Of a stretch of DNA of 64,000 nt, positions 16,701 through 24,065 are shown one piece after another. This DNA comes from Chitinophaga varians (GTDB lineage: Bacteria > Bacteroidota > Bacteroidia > Chitinophagales > Chitinophagaceae): contig NZ_JACVFB010000001.1 of NCBI RefSeq assembly GCF_014529945.1, positions 1,116,001 to 1,180,000 of the forward strand, read 5' to 3'. Positions within the stretch are counted from its first letter, which is position 1. Every line of letters starts with the position of its first letter. The notes beneath the pieces were generated by a model that saw only the letters and a list, made by a program, of their open reading frames with translations, was not told the DNA's origin and made no database searches. Position numbers and translations under genes: made by a program.

Positions 16701-17873
16701 ATGATTTCTCCTAATTCAATTCCCTGGTTTGCAAAAATGAGAGCTGAAAACCCGGTCGTATACGATCCGGAATTTGTTTTTTATTACGGCGTTAAAGGAG
16801 CATGGCAGATTTTTTCGCATAAAGAGGCCAAACAGGCCCTCGGCGATTACAATGCCTTCTCTAATTTGTTTATCCCCAACCTGGGACAGAATATTATGGG
16901 CAGAAACCTGAACCAGAGCGATCCGCCCGATCACAAGAAACTACGCTCGCTGGTGGCGAAGGTGTTTGTACCGTCCGTGATTTCCAAACATGCCGACTGG
17001 ATCCGGCAACAATGTGAAGAGATTATCGAGCCGTGGCTGGAAAAAGGAGAGATGGACTTCATCCATGATTTTGCCATTGCATTGCCTAACCGCGTCATCG
17101 CTCAACTGCTGGGCATTCCGGCGGAAGATCATGCGCAGGTGCATCGCTGGGTAACGACCATCGTCACCAACGTCAATACGATGGAAGAAATGCAGGCTTC
17201 TTTTGCTGCGCAAAAACAAATCGCGGATTATCTCGATGGGATGATCGAGATGCGCAGAGTAGAACCGAAAGATGATCTGATTTCCCATCTGCTGCAATCA
17301 GAAGTGAATGGGGAGCGACTGAATAATGAAGACCTGCTGGGTACCGTAGTAGGTATGTTCCTCGCAGGTTTTGAAACCACGTCTTCTTTGTTGGGCAACA
17401 TCGCCTATACGTTCTCGCATCATCCGGAAGTACTGGAGCATTATCTGGAGCATCCGGAAGATTTTGATAACATCATCAATGAAGTGTTGCGGGTGCTGCC
17501 TTCTGCCAAATCCATGACCCGTGTGGCGAAACATGATCTGGAGCTGGGCGGGCAACAAATCAAAAAAGGCGACTACCTGAATATCTGGCTCATTGCGGCC
17601 AACCACGATCCGGAAGTGTTCCCGGAACCGGACACGTTTGATTTCCGTCGCCCGAACCATGCAGACAGCCTGAGTTTCGGCCATGGCATCCATTATTGTT
17701 TTGGCGTGCCGCTGGCAAAGATGGAAACTGAAATAGCGTTAAAGGTGGTGTTCTCCCGTATCAGGAAGCTCCGGATCAAAGAGGGGGCCCGGATTGAAAT
17801 GACGCCGAGTACGATTATCACAGGCTTTACGGGATTACCGGTCACGTTTACAGCCGTGGGCGTATATCAGTAG
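16701..17873 (+). CDS. cytochrome P450
   Basis: A 390-residue soluble bacterial P450 (CYP). The heme-binding loop is FGHGIHYCFGVPLAKME with the Cys ligand, the I-helix oxygen-activation motif is AGFETTSS, and the K-helix ExxR is EVLR. It needs ferredoxin or a similar redox partner, which is not encoded nearby. It converges with a terpene synthase and the two stops overlap by 7 bp; both promoters share a 15-bp element, so it most likely oxidises the terpene made by that enzyme. I take the ATG at 16701; a TTG 9 bp upstream is less likely. Confidence 0.93.
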   Translation: MISPNSIPWFAKMRAENPVVYDPEFVFYYGVKGAWQIFSHKEAKQALGDYNAFSNLFIPNLGQNIMGRNLNQSDPPDHKKLRSLVAKVFVPSVISKHADWIRQQCEEIIEPWLEKGEMDFIHDFAIALPNRVIAQLLGIPAEDHAQVHRWVTTIVTNVNTMEEMQASFAAQKQIADYLDGMIEMRRVEPKDDLISHLLQSEVNGERLNNEDLLGTVVGMFLAGFETTSSLLGNIAYTFSHHPEVLEHYLEHPEDFDNIINEVLRVLPSAKSMTRVAKHDLELGGQQIKKGDYLNIWLIAANHDPEVFPEPDTFDFRRPNHADSLSFGHGIHYCFGVPLAKMETEIALKVVFSRIRKLRIKEGARIEMTPSTIITGFTGLPVTFTAVGVYQ

Positions 17874-18841
17874 GGGTTATATCGGGGGGTATCAGTGATG
17901 CTCCAGTAGAAGAAGCCGGCAACCATTGTCTCCAATCCATCCAGATAGATCTGTATCCTTTTGTTCAGTTCTTCCCCGAAGTCAGGAAATGCCGCCCTGC
18001 AGGATACAAATTCTTTGATTTCATCATCATGAATAGATGCCGCCATCAACACTGCCTCTTCCAGGGTAGTGTTGTGGTGGTATTTGAGCATCATCACCAG
18101 ATTGTGCTCGTCACCATGTTCCAGTTCCTTGCGGAGAGAGAACAGGTCGTTGGCCCAGCACACCACTCTTCTGGCCAATGCGGTAAGATGCACCATGTCC
18201 GGATGCTGCAATACATACATCGGTAGCCATACGCCAGTGGCCAGTTCATTGATATCGGTCCCGATATTGGCGGCCGAGAAGAACAGTCGCATGTGCATGT
18301 ATTGCGCTACAGTTGGATGTTTCTCCCTGTTTTTATTGTTTTTGGCTTCCCAGATCGCGGCTTCGAAGGTGGCCTGTACACTGATCAGGAACTGCGACTG
18401 CCAGCTGGGCCTGCTCAGGGCGTCCAGCCGCACGCAGATGTCGGCCAGTGCGTGAAAGAACTTATTGTCGATAGGCGACACCTTATGTTTTAACACATAG
18501 GAAAAACCATCTATCAGCTGTTGGAGATAGTTCTCTTCGCGGATGTAGGCGGTCGACGGTGTTACGTGGTCGAGCTGCTCGTCCAGGACAAAGAGCCAGC
18601 TGTAGAGGTTGTCGATACAGCACAACAACTCAAATCCTGCCTGCGGCATGGTGCGGCAGGTCATCCAGGCCATCTTGTACCGGGCGAAGTAACGTTCTTC
18701 CTCCGGACTGTCCAGCAGCTGGTATTTGTGCAGGAATTCAAAGGTGTTGGAAGCTACCAGTTCCACATATTGGCTAACACTGGTAGGGAATGGGCAATAC
18801 AGCCTCGGAATGACAATCTTAGCAGTTTCGGTTTGATGCAT
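17867..18841 (-). CDS. class I terpene synthase (sesquiterpene/diterpene cyclase)
   Basis: A 324-residue cytoplasmic enzyme that cyclises a prenyl diphosphate using Mg2+. All class I bacterial motifs are present: the Asp-rich motif D87-E-Q-L-D91, the pyrophosphate-sensor Arg185 exactly 46 residues before the NSE triad, the triad N231-D-x-x-S235-x-x-x-E239, and the C-terminal R320-Y321 pair. Length suits a farnesyl- or geranylgeranyl-diphosphate cyclase; the product cannot be read from sequence. The ATG at 18841 gives MHQTETAKIVIP; a TTG 6 bp earlier is discounted. It pairs with the convergent P450 and has the shared promoter element 13 bp upstream. Confidence 0.93.
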   Translation of the reverse strand: MHQTETAKIVIPRLYCPFPTSVSQYVELVASNTFEFLHKYQLLDSPEEERYFARYKMAWMTCRTMPQAGFELLCCIDNLYSWLFVLDEQLDHVTPSTAYIREENYLQQLIDGFSYVLKHKVSPIDNKFFHALADICVRLDALSRPSWQSQFLISVQATFEAAIWEAKNNKNREKHPTVAQYMHMRLFFSAANIGTDINELATGVWLPMYVLQHPDMVHLTALARRVVCWANDLFSLRKELEHGDEHNLVMMLKYHHNTTLEEAVLMAASIHDDEIKEFVSCRAAFPDFGEELNKRIQIYLDGLETMVAGFFYWSITDTPRYNPY

Positions 18842-18853
18842 AAACAATGTGAC

Positions 18854-18868
18854 AAACGGTGATAAACA
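18854..18868 (-). promoter_or_regulatory. 15-bp element shared with the P450 promoter
   Basis: The minus strand reads TGTTTATCACCGTTT, identical to 16614-16628. It ends 12 bp before the terpene synthase ATG, so a bound protein would block transcription or translation start. Confidence 0.5.
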
Positions 18869-18938
18869 AAAGGGTACCTGTCGCGCTGGTAAGGCGCGAT
18901 ATAAACGAATGAAAAAACGGTTGATATCTGCTTAAATA

Positions 18939-20756
18939 CTAATTTTTAATGATTGCTCCCGTAAGTAGGTTTTTGACCAGCACATCAATCAGGATATGGA
19001 AATCGATCGGCTTGATCATATAAGCACTGGCCCCCTCCAGCATGATTTCGTCAATATTTGTTTCATCGGTATCAGCGGATGCAGCAATAACAGGGATATG
19101 TCTTAAAGCAGGATTAGCTTTTAATTCCATCAGTACATCTTTGCCGGATTTGCCCGGAAGGCTCATGTCAAGAATGATGGCGTCCGGATGATTGTGGGCT
19201 TTGAGCAGGGCTTCCTGGCCGTTGTCGGCATGCATAATAGAGAAGCCGCGTTTGCTCAGCAGAAGCGAGAGATAACGCTGGGTCATCACGTCGTCTTCCA
19301 CCACGAGTATTTTTTTACCTTCAAAAGAGATGAGATTGTTTTCCTTGACTTCTACCGTAGCGGATTTTATCTCGCCGGTGAACGGTACTAACGGCAATGA
19401 TACTACGAATTCCGTACCGTCGTCCATTTCGCTGCGTACCTGTATGGTGCCCCCGAGTATACGAACGAGGTGATGGGTGATATTGAGGCCCAGCCCGCTG
19501 CCTTCCGCAAAATTGATGGTGGTCCGGGTAAACTCTTTAAACAGCGTAGCGATCCGGTCGGGTGAAATACCGGCTCCCTGATCTCTTACTGCGATGTACC
19601 AGTGTGTGTCATCCCGGTAAAGACGCAGGAAAATAGAAGTATTGCTTTTGGTGAACTTGATAGCGTTCACCAGGATATTATTAACAATTTTGGTCAGCTT
19701 GATACTATCTTCCACAATGGCGGTAGGGAAGGCTTCCTGTACTTCCAGTTCTATTTTCACCCGTTTTTCATTGGCAAAATACTGGTAGATGTTCACGATG
19801 TTGCTGATCCAGCTGTAGAGGAGGATCGGCTCTTTTTTGACTTCGTCAAAGTTGCCGGTGTCCAGCTTGCATTTGTCCTGCGTATTGTTGATCAGTGTTT
19901 GCAGGTTACGGCAGGCCACGAAGAGGTCTTCGTCCACCTTCTGCTCACTTCTGGCTTTGTCTTTACCGGACAGCAGTTTCAGCTGCGCAATGCTATAAAT
20001 GGCGTTTAGCGGTGTTCTCAGTTCGTGGGTCAGTTCCCGTACGTAAATATTTTTAGCCGTAACTGCTTTTTCCAGATCGGCCGTTCTTTCCTTTACCTGA
20101 TATTCCAATCTTGTATTACTCGCATGCAATTCCTGATTCAGCGCGCTCAACTGATCATTGCGCAGTTTGATGGTATGAAACAGCTTGGCATTATAATGCA
20201 CCAGTGTCACTAATGATATAGACGTGAGCGTTAGTACGGTAAAAGCCGTACAATAATAGATCAGGTTGAGCATTTCCGGACTAAAGTCTTTCGGCGGCAA
20301 AAGATGAAAGGCGCGGTTCAGTTCCAGGAAAAGCAGTGTAGCGGCGGAAATGGCCAGACAATAGGTCTGGGCTTTACCTACTTTAATAAAAGAAAGGCAG
20401 GAAATCAACAGAAAAAGCGTCAGCCAGATCGGGTCTACGGCCACAGACAAAATACTGCCGAAATAGAGCGTCGATAAATTAATCGTTATCTGCAACGCAA
20501 CGCCGGCAGCCACATGGTTTTTCTTTTTATTCAGATACATGACCACGCCAAACAGGACATTACCCAATAACGTCGCAATCAGAATACTCTGGTATCCGGA
20601 ATACAACCAATATGTAAAACCGAAGATTGAACCGAGTACGATCAGCAACAGGGCTACAATATTAATCTTGGTGATCCGGTAATTGAGTTCCTTTTCATAA
20701 AAGTTACTCCTACCTAAATGAATGAGCGCCCTGACAAAGACAGCAATTGCTTTCAT
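18939..20756 (-). CDS. hybrid sensor histidine kinase with C-terminal receiver
   Basis: A 605-residue inner-membrane kinase. Residues about 30-190 form six or so membrane helices, followed by a coiled-coil (NQELHASNTRLEYQVKERTADLEK). The H-box is RELTHELRTPLNAIYS with His244; N box NNILVNAIKFTK and G boxes DQGAGIS and GSGLGLNI follow. A receiver domain begins near residue 478 (KKILVVEDD), with the phosphoacceptor in AIILDMSLPGKSGK. No separate output domain exists, so a phosphotransfer partner elsewhere is needed. It lies 97 bp upstream of the terpene synthase on the same strand, which may or may not be meaningful. Confidence 0.92.
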   Translation of the reverse strand: MKAIAVFVRALIHLGRSNFYEKELNYRITKINIVALLLIVLGSIFGFTYWLYSGYQSILIATLLGNVLFGVVMYLNKKKNHVAAGVALQITINLSTLYFGSILSVAVDPIWLTLFLLISCLSFIKVGKAQTYCLAISAATLLFLELNRAFHLLPPKDFSPEMLNLIYYCTAFTVLTLTSISLVTLVHYNAKLFHTIKLRNDQLSALNQELHASNTRLEYQVKERTADLEKAVTAKNIYVRELTHELRTPLNAIYSIAQLKLLSGKDKARSEQKVDEDLFVACRNLQTLINNTQDKCKLDTGNFDEVKKEPILLYSWISNIVNIYQYFANEKRVKIELEVQEAFPTAIVEDSIKLTKIVNNILVNAIKFTKSNTSIFLRLYRDDTHWYIAVRDQGAGISPDRIATLFKEFTRTTINFAEGSGLGLNITHHLVRILGGTIQVRSEMDDGTEFVVSLPLVPFTGEIKSATVEVKENNLISFEGKKILVVEDDVMTQRYLSLLLSKRGFSIMHADNGQEALLKAHNHPDAIILDMSLPGKSGKDVLMELKANPALRHIPVIAASADTDETNIDEIMLEGASAYMIKPIDFHILIDVLVKNLLTGAIIKN

Positions 20757-21112
20757 CTGGATTGTAAATTTTTCTGGTGAGGTTACACACGAGAAACGTC
20801 AATTAATGGTTACCCTGGGTGGCATTGGACTGGAGCCGATGATTAACTTCCATCCTGTATTTAGCTAAATTTAACAAAAACCTGTTACATAAATGATAAA
20901 TATTTCCACATATTTAAAGATTAACAAAAAGCCTCTTGTAAACTCAGCCGCCAATCCGGATAATCTGACCTAAAAATACAATATGTTATTGTAATAAACT
21001 GAAAACCAAATTTTTATTTTTATATAGGAAGATAAAAAAGGCAGCCATCATGGTTGCCTTTTTGTTAATGAGGGTAGACTTTACGTGCTGTGAGGGGAGG
21101 ATTGCGACGGAT
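20757..21112. other. intergenic region without genes
   Basis: A 356-bp gap between the starts/ends of two minus-strand genes. Apart from the terminator at 21034-21064 I see only AT-rich sequence that should hold the promoter of the hybrid kinase. No reading frame of note. Confidence 0.6.
21034..21064 (-). terminator. rho-independent terminator of the SRPBCC-MarR operon
   Basis: AAAAAGGCAGCCA and TGGTTGCCTTTTT form a stem with a 3-nt loop and T-runs on both strands. It is 50 bp after the MarR stop. Confidence 0.8.
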
Positions 21113-21577
21113 TCAGGTGGTAGGCCCGGGTGTAATCAACTGACGCAATTGTTGGTTAAAGGCATGGACGCCGTTGCCCAACCTGCTGAAAAATGCCAGA
21201 TCAAACTGCTCCACCACCACAACGGCTTGCTTCGTCAGCTGTTGACCAGCCGCTGTCAGCGCCACTGCCTTGGCACGCGTATCTGTGGCATGTTCCCGGC
21301 GCACGATCAATCCCTTGGTCTGTAACGTTCGCAATACCGTGGAGGTGGTCATCGGGTCCACCTTGCTGTGCTGGGAGATATCTATCTGCGTAACGCTTTC
21401 CTGATGCTGCGACAGCCAAAGGAGATTGGCCAGCAGCACAAACTGCGCATGGGTGAGGTCCAGCGGGGCCAGGATGCTCCTGATCTCCCGCTGCCATAAA
21501 GTGGTTACCTGCCATAACAGGAATCCGGAGCTGTCTTCTGCTTTCTCTACGCCAAAGGCGCCGTCATTTGTATTCAT
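21113..21577 (-). CDS. MarR-family transcriptional regulator
   Basis: A winged-helix regulator of 154 residues from the ATG at 21577. The DNA-binding part is VTQIDISQHSKVDPMTTSTVLRTLQTKGLIVRREHATDTRAKAVALTAAG. The frame is open upstream to an ATG at 21640 that overlaps the stop of the SRPBCC gene (TGATG), which would give 21 extra residues and direct coupling; I prefer 21577 because MarR proteins rarely have such an extension and a TTTCTTTG promoter-like element precedes it. It probably controls the pair through the palindrome at 22089-22100. Confidence 0.87.
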   Translation of the reverse strand: MNTNDGAFGVEKAEDSSGFLLWQVTTLWQREIRSILAPLDLTHAQFVLLANLLWLSQHQESVTQIDISQHSKVDPMTTSTVLRTLQTKGLIVRREHATDTRAKAVALTAAGQQLTKQAVVVVEQFDLAFFSRLGNGVHAFNQQLRQLITPGPTT

Positions 21578-21639
21578 ACTTACCGGTAATTCACTGTTCA
21601 AAGAAAAGATTTTTAACCGCCAATTCAAAACAAAAGCCA

Positions 21640-22059
21640 TCAAAGCTTTGCAGCGGCTTCAATCTGGCGTTGTACGTCTTCTCCCATACCGGCCACGATA
21701 TTTTTCATCACGATCTTATTCCAGAGCGGCGCCAACAAACCTTTCATCGTCATGGTAACGGTGAGTTTTAATCCTTCCGGTGTTACCTCGTACCAGTGCT
21801 CGCCGTACATTTTCGCCAGCGGAAAACGGGTGAGGTCCCGGAAGTATTCATTAGCCCGTACTTCGTCCAGCCGGATGCGGACTTTAGGGCCGCCCTGCGG
21901 GTGTAAAGTAAAGTACTGGCCGGTCTCAAAACACCCATGTAACTGCGAAGCAGCTACGCCGGTATCCCAGCTTTTCCAGTTGTCAATGTCAGACATCAGT
22001 TTCCAGATCTGTGCCTGCGTAACGGCGGTAGTGGTCAGCGAATAGGAATGTTGTATCAT
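21640..22059 (-). CDS. SRPBCC-family (START/Bet v1-like) protein
   Basis: A 139-residue cytoplasmic protein of the polyketide_cyc2/SRPBCC fold. Typical features are the start VTQAQIWKLMSDIDNWKSWD, a beta-rich middle and the long C-terminal helix (NKIVMKNIVAGMGEDVQRQ). The fold makes a hydrophobic ligand pocket; the ligand is unknown. Its stop overlaps an in-frame ATG of the MarR frame, so the two genes form an operon. A perfect -7 element and a palindrome lie upstream. Confidence 0.85.
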   Translation of the reverse strand: MIQHSYSLTTTAVTQAQIWKLMSDIDNWKSWDTGVAASQLHGCFETGQYFTLHPQGGPKVRIRLDEVRANEYFRDLTRFPLAKMYGEHWYEVTPEGLKLTVTMTMKGLLAPLWNKIVMKNIVAGMGEDVQRQIEAAAKL

Positions 22060-22079
22060 ATGGATTATTATTATAAGTG

Positions 22080-22100
22080 CAAAGATAATAAGTACACTTA
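22080..22100 (-). promoter_or_regulatory. promoter and palindromic operator of the SRPBCC-marR operon
   Basis: The minus strand has TATCTTTG (22087-22080), an exact -7 element 20 bp before the ATG. Immediately upstream of it lies TAAGTACACTTA (22089-22100), an inverted repeat TAAGT-N2-ACTTA. A repressor there would sit between the -33 and -7 boxes. Confidence 0.55.
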
Positions 22101-22161
22101 GTATGACGAAACAAATTCTTACACTTGATAAGATGGTAATTGAGAAGGAACAGGAAATCCT

Positions 22162-22965
22162 TTACAGGCCTGTGATAACAGGTACTTCACAATGGCCGGT
22201 GAAGTAAGTCCGGGCATAACCGGCCATCTTTACGGTATCGCCTTCATCTTTGCAGTAAAGCGTACCGCCACGGTCCGACAGCTGCCGGGCCAGCAACTCC
22301 TTCTTATGAAGACGCTCACTCCAGTAGGGAATCAGGGAACAGTGGGCCGACCCCGTTACCGGGTCTTCAAAAATAGAAGCCTGTGGCGTAAAGAAACGGG
22401 ACACAAAGTCACAGTCCTTCCCGGGAGCGGTAACTACCACGCCACCGGGGTCCAGGTTAATACGGTCCAGCAACTGGCGGTTGATCTGTATATCTCGTAT
22501 ATCCGTTTCCGTATCATATACCAGCACATAGTCCCGCGCCTGCAATACGGCCACGGGCATGCGGTCGAGCGATTCCGCTATTTCGGTGGGCAACGTTGCC
22601 GGTGTAGGCTTGCGCGCCGGAAAAGTCAATGCATACCGTTCGCCTTCGAAGTTCACTTTCAGCAGGCCGCTGCGGGAATGGAAATGCAGCGTGTCGCCGG
22701 TATAGGCGTGCAGCGTGCGGATGGCATGCGCAGTGGCCAGCGTGGCATGGCCGCAGAGGTCCATTTCTATCTCAGGGGTAAACCACCGTAAGGCAAACCC
22801 GTCGCCCTGCGGCAGGAAAAAAGCTGTTTCCGCCACGGCATTCTCCCGGGCTATCTGTAACAACAACGCATCGGGCAACCATTCCTGTAAGGGCATCACA
22901 CAAGCGGGGTTCCCGCCGAAAAGCCGGTCGGTAAAGGCATCTATCTGATAAAGTGGCAATTGCAT
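22162..22965 (-). CDS. PhzF-family isomerase/epimerase-like enzyme
   Basis: A 267-residue enzyme of the PhzF/YddE family (diaminopimelate-epimerase-like two-domain fold). Seen: the start YQIDAFTDRLFGGNPACV, the catalytic-type Glu in ENAVAETAFFL, GHATLATAH, and EDPVTGSAHCSL in the second domain. PhzF itself isomerises a phenazine precursor, but most relatives in genomes without phenazine genes act on unknown substrates. No phenazine gene is nearby. It lies 29 bp downstream of the 22995-23783 gene, probably in one transcript. Confidence 0.9.
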   Translation of the reverse strand: MQLPLYQIDAFTDRLFGGNPACVMPLQEWLPDALLLQIARENAVAETAFFLPQGDGFALRWFTPEIEMDLCGHATLATAHAIRTLHAYTGDTLHFHSRSGLLKVNFEGERYALTFPARKPTPATLPTEIAESLDRMPVAVLQARDYVLVYDTETDIRDIQINRQLLDRINLDPGGVVVTAPGKDCDFVSRFFTPQASIFEDPVTGSAHCSLIPYWSERLHKKELLARQLSDRGGTLYCKDEGDTVKMAGYARTYFTGHCEVPVITGL

Positions 22966-22994
22966 GGTCTCCTTTGTCTTATTTTATATAGGTG

Positions 22995-23783
22995 TTACTT
23001 CGTTTGTTGTGTTCCTTTGTTGATCAGCCATACCAGTCCGCCAACCACAATAAGCAGGATGGGCAGCAGTATCACCAGCGCCATCAATGCCTGTAGCCAT
23101 ACGGAATGAAAAAAGCCCAGACTATAGAGGCCGGCCCCCAACAACGCCAGACTGAAAACCACCCAGCAACCGATCAATACCTTGTAGCCGGTAGACAACG
23201 GCCGGACAGGACGGCTCTTCTGTTGATAATCCACCATCTCGGGCGTATTGCGGTAATGACCGGAGTAATCGTAGAACTGTTTCCGGCCAATAGCTTCCCA
23301 GCCGGTGGTATCAGGAATGGCAGGTTTAAAGTAAGCCTTGTTGCCGGATACGTGGGTGTAGAAATCCAGCAGCTCTTCAATAAACTGATTCACATTGGCA
23401 TAAAAACCACTAAACTCTTCCAGATCGATGTACAACATTTTATCATGGGAAGGAACGGAGGCAAGATAAGCCCGCCAGTCATCGTACAGCGGCAACAGCG
23501 AAGGATAAACCCGTTCTACGTACGACCGGTGGACGGCGGCATTACCAAGCGCTTCGTCCAGCGGTATCCGGATATCCGTATCTACATAGGTGTCTTCCCG
23601 CTGATTGTCATCCTCTTCATCGTCCCCGCCTGCATACAAGGTGAGGAAAGCCGGCTGTACCTGCTCTATGTCTTTCTTCTTCAGTAACAGTAACCAGAAG
23701 TACGCCAGGCTGTTGTTGCCTTCAAACAATACTTCCTGTTGACCAGGAGCAGTCCTGATGGTTAAATAGGTTCTGTTGCCCAT
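22995..23783 (-). CDS. hypothetical protein with two C-terminal membrane helices
   Basis: A 262-residue protein beginning MGNRTYLTIRTAPGQQEVLFEGNN; I recall similar Bacteroidota proteins of unknown function that start MxNRxYL. The first 190 residues are soluble and acidic (GGDDEEDDNQ near residue 53), followed by two hydrophobic segments (VLIGCWVVFSLALLGAGLY and LMALVILLPILLIVVGGLVW). Topology would leave the N-terminal domain in the cytoplasm. The ATG at 23783 is used; a 13-residue longer frame exists. Function unknown. Confidence 0.75.
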   Translation of the reverse strand: MGNRTYLTIRTAPGQQEVLFEGNNSLAYFWLLLLKKKDIEQVQPAFLTLYAGGDDEEDDNQREDTYVDTDIRIPLDEALGNAAVHRSYVERVYPSLLPLYDDWRAYLASVPSHDKMLYIDLEEFSGFYANVNQFIEELLDFYTHVSGNKAYFKPAIPDTTGWEAIGRKQFYDYSGHYRNTPEMVDYQQKSRPVRPLSTGYKVLIGCWVVFSLALLGAGLYSLGFFHSVWLQALMALVILLPILLIVVGGLVWLINKGTQQTK

Positions 23784-24065
23784 GAGTAAGTCTTTGTTTC
23801 GGGTTTGATATTCCGCATGCAAAAATGATCAGTCCGGATTGTAATGCCGGCTCACCGTAACCTGTTGTAAGGATACTACACTTTTCTGTGATAAACAATG
23901 TTTTTGGGGTAAGTTCCGTTCTATCCGCTGCCTACATCTGTCAATATATATTATATAATAAGTGGTAAACCCGGCATTTGGTTCATTCCGGCTAAAAAAT
24001 AATCTCATTTTAATGATATCATGGCGGAATTGCCACGGCCACAGCTGTTTTTCGCCATCGGGGTG

